From: Deltaproteobacteria bacterium
Lineage (GTDB): Bacteria > JACQOV01
DNA length: 34,471 nt
NCBI GenBank assembly: GCA_016202395.1
Contig: JACQOV010000098.1
Span: 1 to 34,471, forward strand
Reading direction: 5' to 3'
Shown: positions 1 through 9,271 of the stretch, piece after piece
Layout: the number at the start of each line of letters is the position of its first letter
How positions within the stretch are numbered: the stretch's first letter is position 1
Notes under the pieces: generated by a model
Databases searched by the model: none
Seen by the model: only the letters and a program-made list of their open reading frames with translations
Told to the model about the DNA's origin: nothing
Program-made: the position numbers and the translations under genes

Positions 1-96
1 CCTCCTCGGGCTGCCTCGCATCTGGACCTTTTTGAACAGCCTGAGGAAAAGCGAGTTTTTCAACAGCCTACTAGTATTCTTGCTTGTCTAAGCCTT

Positions 97-588
97 TTGT
101 TGTTGATGAGCCTGTCGATTCCTGGATGCAAGAAAGGAGCTCCTCCAATGCAAGAGGGAAAATATGCAACGATCGAGATGGAAAAAGGGGGAAAGATCGT
201 CATCGAGTTTCATCCGGACTCCGCCCCTAAAACAGTTGAAAATTTCTTAAAACTCACCCGGGAAGGCTTTTATGATGGCCTGACTTTTCATCGTGTGGAG
301 CCCGGCTTTGTCGTGCAGGGAGGGGATCCTCGAGGAAATGGAACCGGAGGGCCTGGTTACCTGATCCCCGCTGAGTTTAACGATCGGCCTCACGTCACAG
401 GAACGGTAGCGATGGCTCGATCCGCAGACCCCGACTCGGCAGGGAGCCAGTTTTATATCTGTTTGGCTCCACAACCGTTCCTCGATCGAAACTACACCGT
501 CTTTGGGCAAGTCATTGAAGGAATGGATGTCGTGAGCCAAATCCAACGAGGCGATCGAATGAAACGAGTGATGGTGGGAAAGCCATGA
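97..588 (+). CDS. Cyclophilin-type peptidyl-prolyl cis-trans isomerase, probably exported
   Basis: Catalyses cis-trans isomerisation of peptide bonds before proline during protein folding. The cyclophilin core is complete, with [15 protein letters not shown] (active-site Arg, Phe and Gln), GSQFYICLA and the closing [15 protein letters not shown], and its length is normal for a short bacterial cyclophilin. Before the core lies a hydrophobic Leu-rich stretch ending in SIPGC, which could be a lipobox, so the enzyme may be a periplasmic lipoprotein. The start is uncertain: three TTG codons (97-105) precede an ATG at 106, all too close to the Cys for a full signal peptide, and the frame stays open to base 1, so translation may begin upstream of the window. 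The stop overlaps the next start (ATGA), pointing to translational coupling with the zinc-ribbon gene. Confidence 0.88.
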   Translation: MLLMSLSIPGCKKGAPPMQEGKYATIEMEKGGKIVIEFHPDSAPKTVENFLKLTREGFYDGLTFHRVEPGFVVQGGDPRGNGTGGPGYLIPAEFNDRPHVTGTVAMARSADPDSAGSQFYICLAPQPFLDRNYTVFGQVIEGMDVVSQIQRGDRMKRVMVGKP

Positions 589-1130
589 ATCCTGGCTATT
601 GCTCTCAATGCGGGCATGCCCTGGTAGAGGGAGGGACTTTTTGTTCCCAGTGCGGCCATGCCGCAACCCCTGATTCGCCTCCAAAAAACAAACGCCGACG
701 ATTCACCTCAATCTATTGGCTCTTGGGCTTCCTGTTTTTGGGAAGCGCTCTCCTCCTCTATTTCACTCTCACCTCTCCAGCGCCGGAGCCCTCCTCTCCC
801 ATGATGGAGACTGCTGCGGATCGATTGTCCCCTTCCGCCACCGCGGATATGGATTATCGTTCCGCGATAGAACAGATTTTTCGTTCGCACCCCATCTTAG
901 GACCGAAGCTTGTAGCCGTGGGATGGTCTGCAGAGGATCGAGCCACCCTCCACGTTAAAGATTTTCCCATGGACTCGATGCCAGAAACAGTGCGGTCCCA
1001 ATTCTTAGAAAAGATGCAGACAGAGGTCAGCCAAAAACTCCGCGATTTTAATAAAGCGAATTCATTAACAGTTCAGTTCCTAGACCTCAATGGGAACCGA
1101 ATGGTGGGATCGTTTACTGCAACTCCTTGA
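585..1130 (+). CDS. Zinc-ribbon, single-pass membrane protein of unknown function
   Basis: The N-terminus carries two CxxC knuckles (Cys6/Cys9 and Cys20/Cys23, both CSQCGHA), a double zinc ribbon of the kind found in many small bacterial membrane proteins. A basic stretch KNKRRR is followed by one hydrophobic segment at about residues 42-62, then a low-complexity Pro/Ser linker and a soluble domain of about 100 residues with no motif I recognise. The topology suggests a cytoplasmic zinc ribbon and an external C-terminal domain. It overlaps the cyclophilin stop by 4 bases and its own TGA overlaps the TTG start of the permease. The three genes therefore look like one operon, and the protein may serve the permease; that role is inference. 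Confidence 0.8.
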   Translation: MNPGYCSQCGHALVEGGTFCSQCGHAATPDSPPKNKRRRFTSIYWLLGFLFLGSALLLYFTLTSPAPEPSSPMMETAADRLSPSATADMDYRSAIEQIFRSHPILGPKLVAVGWSAEDRATLHVKDFPMDSMPETVRSQFLEKMQTEVSQKLRDFNKANSLTVQFLDLNGNRMVGSFTATP

Positions 1131-3703
1131 AAGCGTTACTTCGATATTTTATTTTTCGAGATCTCAAAGCCCACGCCATACGATCCATCCTCACCACAAC
1201 GGGGATCGCGTTGGGAGTGGCCGCCTTTGTGTCGATGATCCTGATCAATCGAAGCCTCCTCCTCTCATTCGAAAGAGCCATCGATGCCGTAGCAGGAAAA
1301 GCCAAATTGGAGATCACAGGGCCTAAAAGTGGCTTTGACGAAACGGTGTTAGATCGGGCGCGAGAGCATCCTGATGTTGAGAGCGCGCTCCCTGTTCTGG
1401 AAACCACCGCGTTCCTTGAAAAACCCAAGGGGGGCGCCCTTCTTGTCCTGGGCATCGATCCCTTCTCCGATCAAGAGGCCCGCTCCTTCCGCCTCGAAGA
1501 AACGGAGGAGGACCCTCTCCTTCTCATTGTAAAACTCGATTCGATTCTCTTAAGCCAGGCAACTGCGAAACGCCTGAACGTTAAAGTGGGGGACAAGATT
1601 GAGCTTTCCACCTCTTCTAAGATTCGGCCCTTTACCGTGCGAGGGCTTCTCAAACTCGAAGGCCCCGTGAAGGCGTTAGGAGGACAGATTGCGGTCATGG
1701 ATATCGTGGCGGCTCAGATCGCTTTTGGAAAAGAGGGGAAATTCGATCGAATTGACATCATTCCACGAGCCGGCGTCCCCCTTCAATCCCTTCAGGACGA
1801 TCTGCAACGCCAGATCGGAGCGACATTAAAAGTGGGACCTCCAAAACTCCGTTCTCAACAACTTGAGAAAAATCTCTTCTTTCTGCGCATGACCCTTTTC
1901 ACCATGGGGATCCTAGCCATCTTCGTGGGGGTCTTCCTTATTTTCAACACGATGTCGACGGCCATTGTCCAGCGACGTCATGAGATTGGGATTTTAAGAG
2001 GGATTGGAGCCACTCGACGCTCCATCCTGGGAACGATCTGTTTGGAAGCCCTTCTTTATGGAATGATTGGAGGGGGCATCGGCCTATTCCTAGGCATTGC
2101 CCTGGCGAAAGGAATGATCCAGAATGTCGCAGGGACGGTCTCCGCAATGTACACGCCTGCCAATTACGCCGACATTCGCCCTTCAACGGGGATCTTGCTA
2201 GTCGGTTATGCGGTTGGAGTCTTTTCAACGCTTCTCTCAGGGCTTTATCCCGCAATCCGGGCCGCTCAGATCTCTCCCCTGGAGGCCATCAAAGAGTACA
2301 GCACAGAGAAGTCGATTCGAAGAAAGATCCGCTATAGCCTTGCCGCAGGTATCCTCCTTTTCCTTAGCTCCATCGCGCTCGCTCGATTCCAACCTCAAGG
2401 AGGGATGACCTTCCCACTCTATGGAACTCTCGCCTTGATCGGGATTCTCCTTTCACTCATCTTTCTTTCGCCAAGCGCAATCCATGTTTTTGGGAGAGGG
2501 ATTCGTTCTTTAAGCATTCGCTTTTCTGATATTAACTCTCTCATCGCCGCCGAAAATCTCCCTCGCCGTTCCGCGAGAACCGCCGTTACGGTGACCGCCC
2601 TTGCCGTGAGCCTCTCCATCATGACGCATATCTCCATCCTGCTCCAAAGTTTAAGAAAAGATCTCAACACCTGGATCGCGGACGTTATCCCGGCAGAGTT
2701 GTTTGTTACTTCGGGATCGACACTGGTGGGGCCGTTAAGCAATCCCTTAACCTTGAACTTGGCAGAAGAGCTGCGAACATTGCCGGAGGTCGAAGCCATT
2801 AACCGTGTCCGACTGAACAGGATCGATTACCAAGAAAATGAGATCGTTTTGGGAGTTCTCGATCTTCAAATCACAGCTCAACATCACGAAGATTCCTCGG
2901 TTTCCAAGTATTACGTGGGTGGAAACCGGAAAGAAACACTCAAAATCCTCAACTCCGGCGAACCCGCCGTTCTGATCTCTGAAAACTTCTCTCAAAAATA
3001 TGGACCCAGAGCGAGGGACACCCTTGTTTTGAACACGCCCAAAGGGGAACGTCCCTTTAAGGTGGCCGGTGTGATGATCGATTACACCTCGGAGCAAGGG
3101 GTCGTTTATCTCGATTGGTCGGAGTATCTTCCACTCTGGGAGGACCCGCTCGCCGATAGTTTTAACCTCTATCTCAAACCGAATACGAGCCCCAACGAGT
3201 TGCGTGAAAAGGTTCTGGAACGTTGGGGAAACGAGTATCCCATCATCGTCACAACGAAAAAAGAGTTCCATCAAGAGGCCACAACGATTCTGGATCAATC
3301 GTTTGGAGCGGCCCATGCCCTTCAGATGGTGGCTTTGATCATCGCCTTGGTCGGGATCGTGAACACGCTTCTTGCCGCCGTTTTGGAGAGAACTCGCGAG
3401 ATTGGGGTTCTTCGGGCGCTGGGCGCCACACGATCTCAATGCCGCCGAATGATCTTAATGGAAGCCATGATGATGGGGATCCTGGGATCTATTATTGGAA
3501 TCGCTTCGGGAAGCACGACGGCGGCCATCGATCTGTTTGTCACCACACGCCAGATGTTAGGGATGACGATCCATTACTTTTTCCCCATCGGACTCCCCGT
3601 GATCGCCATTAGCACCTCGATCCTTACCGCTGTAATTGCAGGGCTTTATCCGGCGCATCGGGCGACGCGCGTTGATCCGACGGAAGCGATGCGATACGAG
3701 TGA
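1127..3703 (+). CDS. ABC transporter permease with two FtsX-type domains
   Basis: An 858-residue inner-membrane permease of the FtsX/MacB superfamily (lipoprotein, peptide or drug extrusion type). It has an N-terminal membrane segment (RSILTTTGIALGVAAFVSMI), a periplasmic domain, then a four-helix FtsX unit with the signature RRHEIGILRGIGATRRSI. The plan repeats in the second half (RTREIGVLRALGATRSQC) and ends in LYPAHRATRVDPTEAMRYE. Duplicated FtsX units fused in one chain are typical of large permeases that use a separate ATPase, and none is encoded here. The start is TTG and shares bases with the stop of the zinc-ribbon gene, so translation is probably coupled. The substrate cannot be told from sequence; lipoprotein or lipid export is one option for such architectures. 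Confidence 0.88.
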   Translation: MKALLRYFIFRDLKAHAIRSILTTTGIALGVAAFVSMILINRSLLLSFERAIDAVAGKAKLEITGPKSGFDETVLDRAREHPDVESALPVLETTAFLEKPKGGALLVLGIDPFSDQEARSFRLEETEEDPLLLIVKLDSILLSQATAKRLNVKVGDKIELSTSSKIRPFTVRGLLKLEGPVKALGGQIAVMDIVAAQIAFGKEGKFDRIDIIPRAGVPLQSLQDDLQRQIGATLKVGPPKLRSQQLEKNLFFLRMTLFTMGILAIFVGVFLIFNTMSTAIVQRRHEIGILRGIGATRRSILGTICLEALLYGMIGGGIGLFLGIALAKGMIQNVAGTVSAMYTPANYADIRPSTGILLVGYAVGVFSTLLSGLYPAIRAAQISPLEAIKEYSTEKSIRRKIRYSLAAGILLFLSSIALARFQPQGGMTFPLYGTLALIGILLSLIFLSPSAIHVFGRGIRSLSIRFSDINSLIAAENLPRRSARTAVTVTALAVSLSIMTHISILLQSLRKDLNTWIADVIPAELFVTSGSTLVGPLSNPLTLNLAEELRTLPEVEAINRVRLNRIDYQENEIVLGVLDLQITAQHHEDSSVSKYYVGGNRKETLKILNSGEPAVLISENFSQKYGPRARDTLVLNTPKGERPFKVAGVMIDYTSEQGVVYLDWSEYLPLWEDPLADSFNLYLKPNTSPNELREKVLERWGNEYPIIVTTKKEFHQEATTILDQSFGAAHALQMVALIIALVGIVNTLLAAVLERTREIGVLRALGATRSQCRRMILMEAMMMGILGSIIGIASGSTTAAIDLFVTTRQMLGMTIHYFFPIGLPVIAISTSILTAVIAGLYPAHRATRVDPTEAMRYE

Positions 3704-3719
3704 AATATGTTAGATTGCT

Positions 3720-4373
3720 ATGATACCCATTCAGAAACTTCATAACAAATCCATAGGACCGTTTCGAATCTCTGTGACTCAAATCAAACCGCTGAAGCTG
3801 CATGGGTGGTTTGGTTTTGAGTTAAAGCTTTTCAATTCTAAAGGGGAAATCTCGAAAACCCCTGTGGCAAAAGGGATCTACAGCAAAGGGAGAGGTTCTG
3901 AAATCGCGCCTTGGATCGATTTTAATCTAAGACAAAAGATTCAGTGGCCTCGCGGAGAAATCAATCTGCGCTGTGAAGGGCTTTTGACTCGCGCTTGCCG
4001 GGAGATTTCAAAAGTAATCCCGCCAGGAGGGCATCTGATGGTCTCCTACGAAGATCCCTTTCCTTTGCATCAAGAAACGGCGGCCGCGCTATCGAAAGGG
4101 ATTCCTCCTATCTTAAGCCCTCTAGGAAGAATTCTTTTTGAATGCGGATTCGTGAAGATCAAAGATTGGTATCTTTCAGAAAGCGGCCATGAAGGTCCCC
4201 GCAAGCTCTGGGCTGAGAAGCCCCCCGATAAATCTTGGGAAAAGGCCTGGCATAGGGAAGTTCTTGACGAATTGGACTCTTTTTTAGGCAAAAAGCGGAA
4301 GAGGAGCCTCCATTCAGAGACTCTTGAGTTTTGTGACGTGATGCGTTATAAGTTGGGTTCGGAATTGCAATAA
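3720..4373 (+). CDS. DUF1122-like protein of unknown function
   Basis: A soluble protein of 217 residues without signal peptide or membrane segment. The central block GGHLMVSYEDPFPLHQETA, followed by IPPILSPLGRILFECGF and KDWYLSE.GHEGPRKLW, looks like the DUF1122 family known mainly from archaea and scattered bacteria; this match is from memory and was not searched. The C-terminus is basic (GKKRKRSLHS). It starts 16 bp after the permease stop with no clear Shine-Dalgarno sequence and ends 16 bp before the APS reductase start. A link to either neighbour is not shown by the sequence. Confidence 0.7.
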   Translation: MIPIQKLHNKSIGPFRISVTQIKPLKLHGWFGFELKLFNSKGEISKTPVAKGIYSKGRGSEIAPWIDFNLRQKIQWPRGEINLRCEGLLTRACREISKVIPPGGHLMVSYEDPFPLHQETAAALSKGIPPILSPLGRILFECGFVKIKDWYLSESGHEGPRKLWAEKPPDKSWEKAWHREVLDELDSFLGKKRKRSLHSETLEFCDVMRYKLGSELQ

Positions 4374-4389
4374 TCCAAAGGAGAAAAAC

Positions 4390-5103
4390 ATGGCAAAAAC
4401 AGCAGTGGCCAAGATGGAATCGACCGATTTTGAAAATAAAACCGCTCAAGAGGTTTTACAGTGGGCTCTTGAAACCTATCATCCTAAAATCACCTGTGCC
4501 TCCAGTTTTGGAGCGGAGGATGTCGTTGTCATCGACATGCTTGTAAAGATCCGGAAAGATGCAAGAATTTTTACACTCGACACCGGCCGCCTCCCCCAAG
4601 CCACTTACGATGTCATGCAAGCCCTCATGGATAAATACGGAATTAAATTTGAAGTTTATCATCCTAAAGCCGATGCGGTCGAAGAGATGGTCTCCCAACA
4701 GGGTCCTAACCTTTTCTACGAAAGCATTGAGAATCGAAAGAGATGCTGCGGTGTTCGTAAAATGGAGCCCTTGAGCCGCGCTTTGAAAGGGATGGAGGCT
4801 TGGATTACGGGGCTTCGAAGAGAACAAGCGGTGACACGAACAGATACCCCTCGCGTTGAGATTGATAAAAGCCAAGGTGGAATTGTGAAAGTGAATCCCA
4901 TTATTGATTGGACCACCGATCAAACCTGGGACTACATCAAAAAGAACAAAGTCCCTTACAACAAACTCCATGATCAAGGCTATCCGAGCATCGGGTGCGA
5001 GCCTTGTACTCGGGCCATCAAACCTGGCGAAGATCTACGGGCCGGACGTTGGTGGTGGGAATCTCCTGAATACAAAGAGTGCGGCCTCCACCTGAAAAAG
5101 TAA
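4390..5103 (+). CDS. cysH: Adenylyl-sulfate (APS) reductase, thioredoxin-dependent, 4Fe-4S type
   Basis: Reduces adenylyl sulfate to sulfite and AMP in assimilatory sulfate reduction. The ATP-pyrophosphatase-like fold is marked by ASSFGAEDVV and the redox catalytic Cys by the C-terminal KECGLH (Cys231). The paired Cys119-Cys120 (RCCGVRK) and Cys203/Cys206 (GCEPCTRAI) are the 4Fe-4S ligands of the CC...CxxC motif. They separate APS reductases from E. coli-type PAPS reductases, which lack the cluster. The signature PGEDLRAGRWWWE also fits the APS type. A good Shine-Dalgarno sequence (AAAGGAG) lies 6-7 bases before the ATG. No ATP sulfurylase, sulfite reductase or transporter gene is nearby. The gene converges on the minus-strand cluster with a 9-bp gap. 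Confidence 0.92.
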   Translation: MAKTAVAKMESTDFENKTAQEVLQWALETYHPKITCASSFGAEDVVVIDMLVKIRKDARIFTLDTGRLPQATYDVMQALMDKYGIKFEVYHPKADAVEEMVSQQGPNLFYESIENRKRCCGVRKMEPLSRALKGMEAWITGLRREQAVTRTDTPRVEIDKSQGGIVKVNPIIDWTTDQTWDYIKKNKVPYNKLHDQGYPSIGCEPCTRAIKPGEDLRAGRWWWESPEYKECGLHLKK

Positions 5104-5112
5104 CCCGATCGC

Positions 5113-5370
5113 CTATTCTAAAAACGTATTGGACTTCGCGTTATAGAGATCTTCAATGACGCTCTCTATAGTTTTAAGGAAATCAGACCAACGCGGATCT
5201 AAAGGGAATGACGGAGAAACTTTAGGAATCATTGAGTTCATTTCGCTCAACAAAGCCATCCCTTGTTTCAGGATTACAGGAGGCACTTTCCCGTTGTGGG
5301 TCTCTTTCAGCGAGGGCTTGTGTTGGTCGTAAAAATCGCTGAGTTGTTTAAGAAGTTCGTCAGCGCTCAT
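5113..5370 (-). CDS. Small unknown protein downstream of ilvE
   Basis: An 85-residue soluble protein, predicted mostly helical, with no motif I recognise. Support for it being real comes from context: its ATG overlaps the ilvE stop by 4 bases (ATGA), typical of translationally coupled operon genes. It also fills the space to the convergent APS reductase with only 9 bp left. It starts MSADELLKQLSDFYDQHKPS and holds one WSDFLKTIESVIEDL helix-like segment. No membrane segment or signal peptide is visible. No function is proposed. Confidence 0.65.
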   Translation of the reverse strand: MSADELLKQLSDFYDQHKPSLKETHNGKVPPVILKQGMALLSEMNSMIPKVSPSFPLDPRWSDFLKTIESVIEDLYNAKSNTFLE

Positions 5371-6281
5371 AAATAGGTGAGCCAGGAAGTGTAGCGGGGC
5401 TCCTCCCCTTTCACCGTCGCAAAAAACTTTTTCTGTAACGCCTGAGTGATGGGGCCGGGCTTGCCTACAGCGATTTTTTTCCCATCGATCTCGCGAATTG
5501 GCGTAATTTCCGCAGCCGTTCCCGTCAAAAACACCTCGTCGGATCCTAGTAATTCTTTCGGCTTAAAATCTTTTTCTTTAAATGCAATTTTCATCTCTTT
5601 TGCAAATTGAATTATGGCGTCGCGTGTAATTCCCGGTAACGGCGAAGTAAGCGGCGGCGTTTTCAACACATTCCCCTTCACTATAAAAAGATTCTCACCA
5701 CTCGCTTCAGAAATATTTCCGTCAGGGCTCAACATAATCGCCTCTTGATAGCCGGTCTCTAAAGCATCGAGTTTCGCCATAATGGAGGCCACGTAAGAGC
5801 CGGTGAGTTTTGCTCTGGAAAGCTCTTGGCTTGCTTGACACCGAAGAAAGGAAGAGATTTTCACACGAATCCCATTTTTAATGCCTTCATCTCCCAAATA
5901 GCTCCCCCAAGGATAAGCAGCGATCACCACTTGAATCGGGTTATGAACTGCATAAAGCCCCATCTCGCCAGCGCCGATAAAAGCAATGGGCCGAATGTAG
6001 CCTTCCTTGAGCTTGTTCACTCGGAGCGTTTCCACGACAGCCAACTCCAGCTGCGAAGCCGAATACGGAATTTTCATCTTTACAATCTTTGCAGAATCGA
6101 AAAGTCGCGCAATGTGCTCCCTTAAACGAAAAACGGCAGAACGGCCATCAGTGCATTGGTAACAGCGAATCCCCTCAAAAACGGCGAGACCGTAATGAAG
6201 CGAATGAGTCAACACGTGAACATGGGCTTGATCCCATGGAATTAATTTCCCGTCAAACCAGATCTTCTCTGTTTTTTGCAT
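5367..6281 (-). CDS. ilvE: Branched-chain amino acid aminotransferase
   Basis: A class IV PLP aminotransferase that interconverts Val, Leu and Ile with their 2-oxo acids using glutamate/2-oxoglutarate. The N-terminus IWFDGKLIPWDQAHVHVLTHSLHYG, the RAKLTGSYVAS segment holding the PLP Lys, EASGENLF and PGITRDAII are all family hallmarks. The length (304) matches E. coli IlvE (309). A Shine-Dalgarno sequence (GAGGGAG) precedes the ATG. It lies 9 bp behind glnE and is coupled to the small gene downstream, so these three genes are likely transcribed together. D-amino-acid transaminase or aminodeoxychorismate lyase belong to the same fold class, but the N-terminal motif favours IlvE. Confidence 0.93.
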   Translation of the reverse strand: MQKTEKIWFDGKLIPWDQAHVHVLTHSLHYGLAVFEGIRCYQCTDGRSAVFRLREHIARLFDSAKIVKMKIPYSASQLELAVVETLRVNKLKEGYIRPIAFIGAGEMGLYAVHNPIQVVIAAYPWGSYLGDEGIKNGIRVKISSFLRCQASQELSRAKLTGSYVASIMAKLDALETGYQEAIMLSPDGNISEASGENLFIVKGNVLKTPPLTSPLPGITRDAIIQFAKEMKIAFKEKDFKPKELLGSDEVFLTGTAAEITPIREIDGKKIAVGKPGPITQALQKKFFATVKGEEPRYTSWLTYL

Positions 6282-6290
6282 GTCTCCCTC

Positions 6291-9218
6291 TCAAGTACGA
6301 TGAAAAAATCGCTGATAGATTTTTCGAATTTCGCGAGTCCGCTTTGTGTACTCCTCCATCAGTTGTTCTCCGGCCGTTTTACTTTGTAAATCGGCATAGC
6401 CCATTCTCCGCGCAACGGCTTCCAAAGCAATCCTCTCTTTGGGAAGTTCTGAAACCGAGTAGCCCCCCACAATCCGAAGTCGATTCTCCAAGCGCCGCAG
6501 AAAAAGATAATGCTCTTTGATGCTGGTCCCCACAGCGGGATCCAAGAGCCCGGCAGCTTGAAGCCTCTCCAACGCTTTCCAGGTGTTCGGCTCCGCAAAA
6601 GCGGCCTCCAACTCAAGTTTCTGGACAATAAACTCGATATCAACCAACCCACCGTGGCCCGTTTTAAGATTATACTTTCCACCTTCTTCGTGGGCAAGCT
6701 CTTTCTCCATGCGGCCTCGAATTCGATCGACCTCCCTCCAATCGGCTTCCAAATAGCGGGATTCTTTTAAACACCTCTCGACTGCCTGGGTCACAAGAGC
6801 CTCTAGATCCTTATTTCCCGCAATCCAACGAAACCGTGTGAGAGCGAGCTTCTCCCAAACCGCGGCTTGGGTGAGATTATAGTTCTCGAAGGTGGAAAGA
6901 GAGGTGACAAGCGGCCCTCGGGTTCCCGAAGGTCGAAGGCGCGTATCCACTTTATAGAGATAGCCCGAAGGCAAGATAGCCGCAAGATTCGAAATAACAC
7001 GTTGGGCCGCCATGGTGTAAGCTTCTAACGGGGCTGAACTTTCGTTGGGGATAATAAAAATGATATCGAGATCGGAGTGGTAGTTAAGCTCTCTCCCCGC
7101 GAGTTTACCTAGAGCAAAAATAGCCAATGGCGCCTCTATTTTAAATCGTTTTTTAACTTCTTCTTGAGCCATGCCCAAAGCGTTTTGCAGCGCGATCTCT
7201 GCCAGATCGCTTAATTGTTCACAAACAGAGACCCCATCAAGATCCCCCCAGAGATCATTGACTGCAATTCGGAGCACCTCCCCATTTTTAAATTGGCGAA
7301 GAGCGATTAAACAATCCTCTTTGTTAGAGAGAGATTTTAGACTCTCGCGAAGTTCCTCTTCAAGCTCCGCGCGTGTTTTTTGGACTTTGGCATAGCCTCG
7401 CAAAACAAGAGCATCGAGAAGCTCAAGATGCGCAATCAAAAAGTTAGAGAGAAAAACAGAGCTCCCAAACAGGTTCACCAACAGCTGGAGTGTTTTGGGA
7501 TTCTCTAAGAGGAGCGAATAGATTCCTCCACGCGAGCCGATGGCGGTCACAAAACGCTCGAGATGAATGAGGGCCTGATCCGGATTCGGGCTTGCAATCA
7601 CTTCTTTAATAAAGAGAGGTCCCAGGCGTTCAAAAGCGCGTTTCGCTTTGTCTGAGAAATAGGCGTAGGGAGGGCCTTCACGGAGAAGTCGAATATTCTT
7701 GAGCGCTGCAGAAGGATCCTGCAACCGATGATCTTGAAGCCATTGAAGGATCTCTTTCTCCGAAGCCTCTTCCCTTAAGATCCTCTCCATCTCTGGATCG
7801 GTCGCCTCAGATCGACGAGAAGAGCCGAGAAGCGTGTTGAAAATTTTCTGAACCGTCTGCCGATGAGAATCCAACTCGGAAACAAAGTCGGAAGTTTTCC
7901 AAAATCCCGATCGGCGCGCTAATTTTTCCAATTCTTCAGGCTTTGAAGGCAATCTTTGCGTTTGGCGCTCTTCCAACATCTGCAAGCGATGTTCCACCTT
8001 TCGGTAGAAACGATAAGCCGAAGAGAGCGAATCCGCAATCTCTTCTTCGATCAAACCCTCTTCAGCAGCCTGCTTCAACGCTTGGAGTGTATTCCGTTCT
8101 CGAACGCTTGGATTTTTTCCCGCATTGACGAGTTGAATCGTTTGGATAAAAAATTCGACCTCGCGAATGCCGCCAATGCCGAGCTTAAGATCCCACGTCT
8201 CTTTCTTTTGCGCCTCCACCTCTCGATTAATCCTCTCCTTGAGATTTTCGATGTCTTCAAGGGTTCCAAAATCGAGATAGCGCCGGTAAAGCCATGGTTC
8301 GAGCTGCCTCAAGAGCGACTCCCCTAGCTCCAAATTCCCGGCCACAGGACGGGCCTTGAAAAGCGCCGCCCGCTCCCAGGTGCGCCCCCACGATTCGTAA
8401 TAGGTGAGAGCGGATGTCACCGAATGACAAAGCGGCCCTTGATTCCCATCGGGGCGCAGACGAAGATCCACACGCCAGACAAATCCTTCCGGAGTGATAG
8501 CGCTCAAAGCGCGCGTGATCTTTTCCGAAAGGCGAGAGAAATATTCATGCAAAGTGGACGGAAGACCGCGATGTTGCAACGGGCTTTCGGGTTTTAGATG
8601 ATTCGTGTCGTAAAGATAGATCAAGTCAATGTCCGAAGAGAAATTAAGCTCTCCTCCACCGAGCTTCCCCATCCCTAGGACCACAAATTTCTCCTTCACA
8701 ATCTGCTGAGGATCTAAGAAATGCCGACAGGCTTGGTAAGCCGCTTCCGTACAAGCCGAGGCGAGGTCGGAGATCTCTGCTGTGATCTCTTCAATCGGCG
8801 CAAGACTGCGAAGATCTCGGATTGCAATCCTTAAAATTTGTTCATACTTGTGTCTTCTAAGCACAGCACAAAATTGTTCAAAGATATTAGGATTTTTTAT
8901 AACATTATATATTTCTTTATGAAATTGGCTGTGCGGTTTTTGTTCGTGAAGACTTTTTGAAGAAGAAATATCTAAAAAAATATCGAAATTCTGAAGGACG
9001 AAACGGGAAAGGAACGCGCTCCCCCCAAAAATGGCAAACAAGCTCAGGAGTGTTTCGGTTTGCTCCTCCGAAGAGCGCGTGCTTCTTTTTGGATTTTGTT
9101 GAAGTAAGTCTTGGATGCACCTTTCCACCTGCTCCAGGTCGGCCGCAGTCCGCAATCCCTCTTCGAGTATTTTCGCATTAACGGATGGAAAGGTCTTCCG
9201 AAGCCCCAATAAATCCAT
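6291..9218 (-). CDS. glnE: Bifunctional glutamine synthetase adenylyltransferase / adenylyl-removing enzyme
   Basis: Adenylylates and de-adenylylates glutamine synthetase in response to PII and glutamine, tuning nitrogen assimilation. At 975 residues it matches the two-domain enzyme (E. coli 946). Each half has a nucleotidyltransferase core: GMGKLGGGELNFSSDIDLIYLYD in the N-terminal adenylyl-removing half and ALGKLAGRELNYHSDLDIIFI in the C-terminal transferase half. Both keep the G-S/H-SD-D-D metal-binding pattern. Repeated VDLRLRPDG.GPL and VDTRLRPSGTRGPL and the GIREVEFF / GLVDIEFI motifs are also present. No clear Shine-Dalgarno sequence precedes the ATG. Residues around 75-115 are encoded by a conspicuously AT-rich patch (about 8880-9000). 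No PII or glutamine synthetase gene is in the window. Confidence 0.95.
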   Translation of the reverse strand: MDLLGLRKTFPSVNAKILEEGLRTAADLEQVERCIQDLLQQNPKRSTRSSEEQTETLLSLFAIFGGSAFLSRFVLQNFDIFLDISSSKSLHEQKPHSQFHKEIYNVIKNPNIFEQFCAVLRRHKYEQILRIAIRDLRSLAPIEEITAEISDLASACTEAAYQACRHFLDPQQIVKEKFVVLGMGKLGGGELNFSSDIDLIYLYDTNHLKPESPLQHRGLPSTLHEYFSRLSEKITRALSAITPEGFVWRVDLRLRPDGNQGPLCHSVTSALTYYESWGRTWERAALFKARPVAGNLELGESLLRQLEPWLYRRYLDFGTLEDIENLKERINREVEAQKKETWDLKLGIGGIREVEFFIQTIQLVNAGKNPSVRERNTLQALKQAAEEGLIEEEIADSLSSAYRFYRKVEHRLQMLEERQTQRLPSKPEELEKLARRSGFWKTSDFVSELDSHRQTVQKIFNTLLGSSRRSEATDPEMERILREEASEKEILQWLQDHRLQDPSAALKNIRLLREGPPYAYFSDKAKRAFERLGPLFIKEVIASPNPDQALIHLERFVTAIGSRGGIYSLLLENPKTLQLLVNLFGSSVFLSNFLIAHLELLDALVLRGYAKVQKTRAELEEELRESLKSLSNKEDCLIALRQFKNGEVLRIAVNDLWGDLDGVSVCEQLSDLAEIALQNALGMAQEEVKKRFKIEAPLAIFALGKLAGRELNYHSDLDIIFIIPNESSAPLEAYTMAAQRVISNLAAILPSGYLYKVDTRLRPSGTRGPLVTSLSTFENYNLTQAAVWEKLALTRFRWIAGNKDLEALVTQAVERCLKESRYLEADWREVDRIRGRMEKELAHEEGGKYNLKTGHGGLVDIEFIVQKLELEAAFAEPNTWKALERLQAAGLLDPAVGTSIKEHYLFLRRLENRLRIVGGYSVSELPKERIALEAVARRMGYADLQSKTAGEQLMEEYTKRTREIRKIYQRFFHRT

Positions 9219-9271
9219 AGGCTAAAAACTTAAACCGAAATCAATATTTTCGCAACTTTCGGTCGTGTGCG

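Noticed and set aside
247..684. Long minus-strand open frame opposite the cyclophilin
   Set aside because: It lies wholly antisense to a clear cyclophilin, has no domain-like sequence and is a shadow frame.
2747..3439. 230-codon minus-strand frame opposite the ABC permease
   Set aside because: No recognisable domain, and low-complexity composition that mirrors the permease codons; a shadow frame.
8880..9000. AT-rich patch within the N-terminal part of glnE, possibly an inserted segment
   Set aside because: The reading frame and the surrounding GlnE motifs are continuous, and no repeat or boundary is visible. Local composition alone does not support an insertion.
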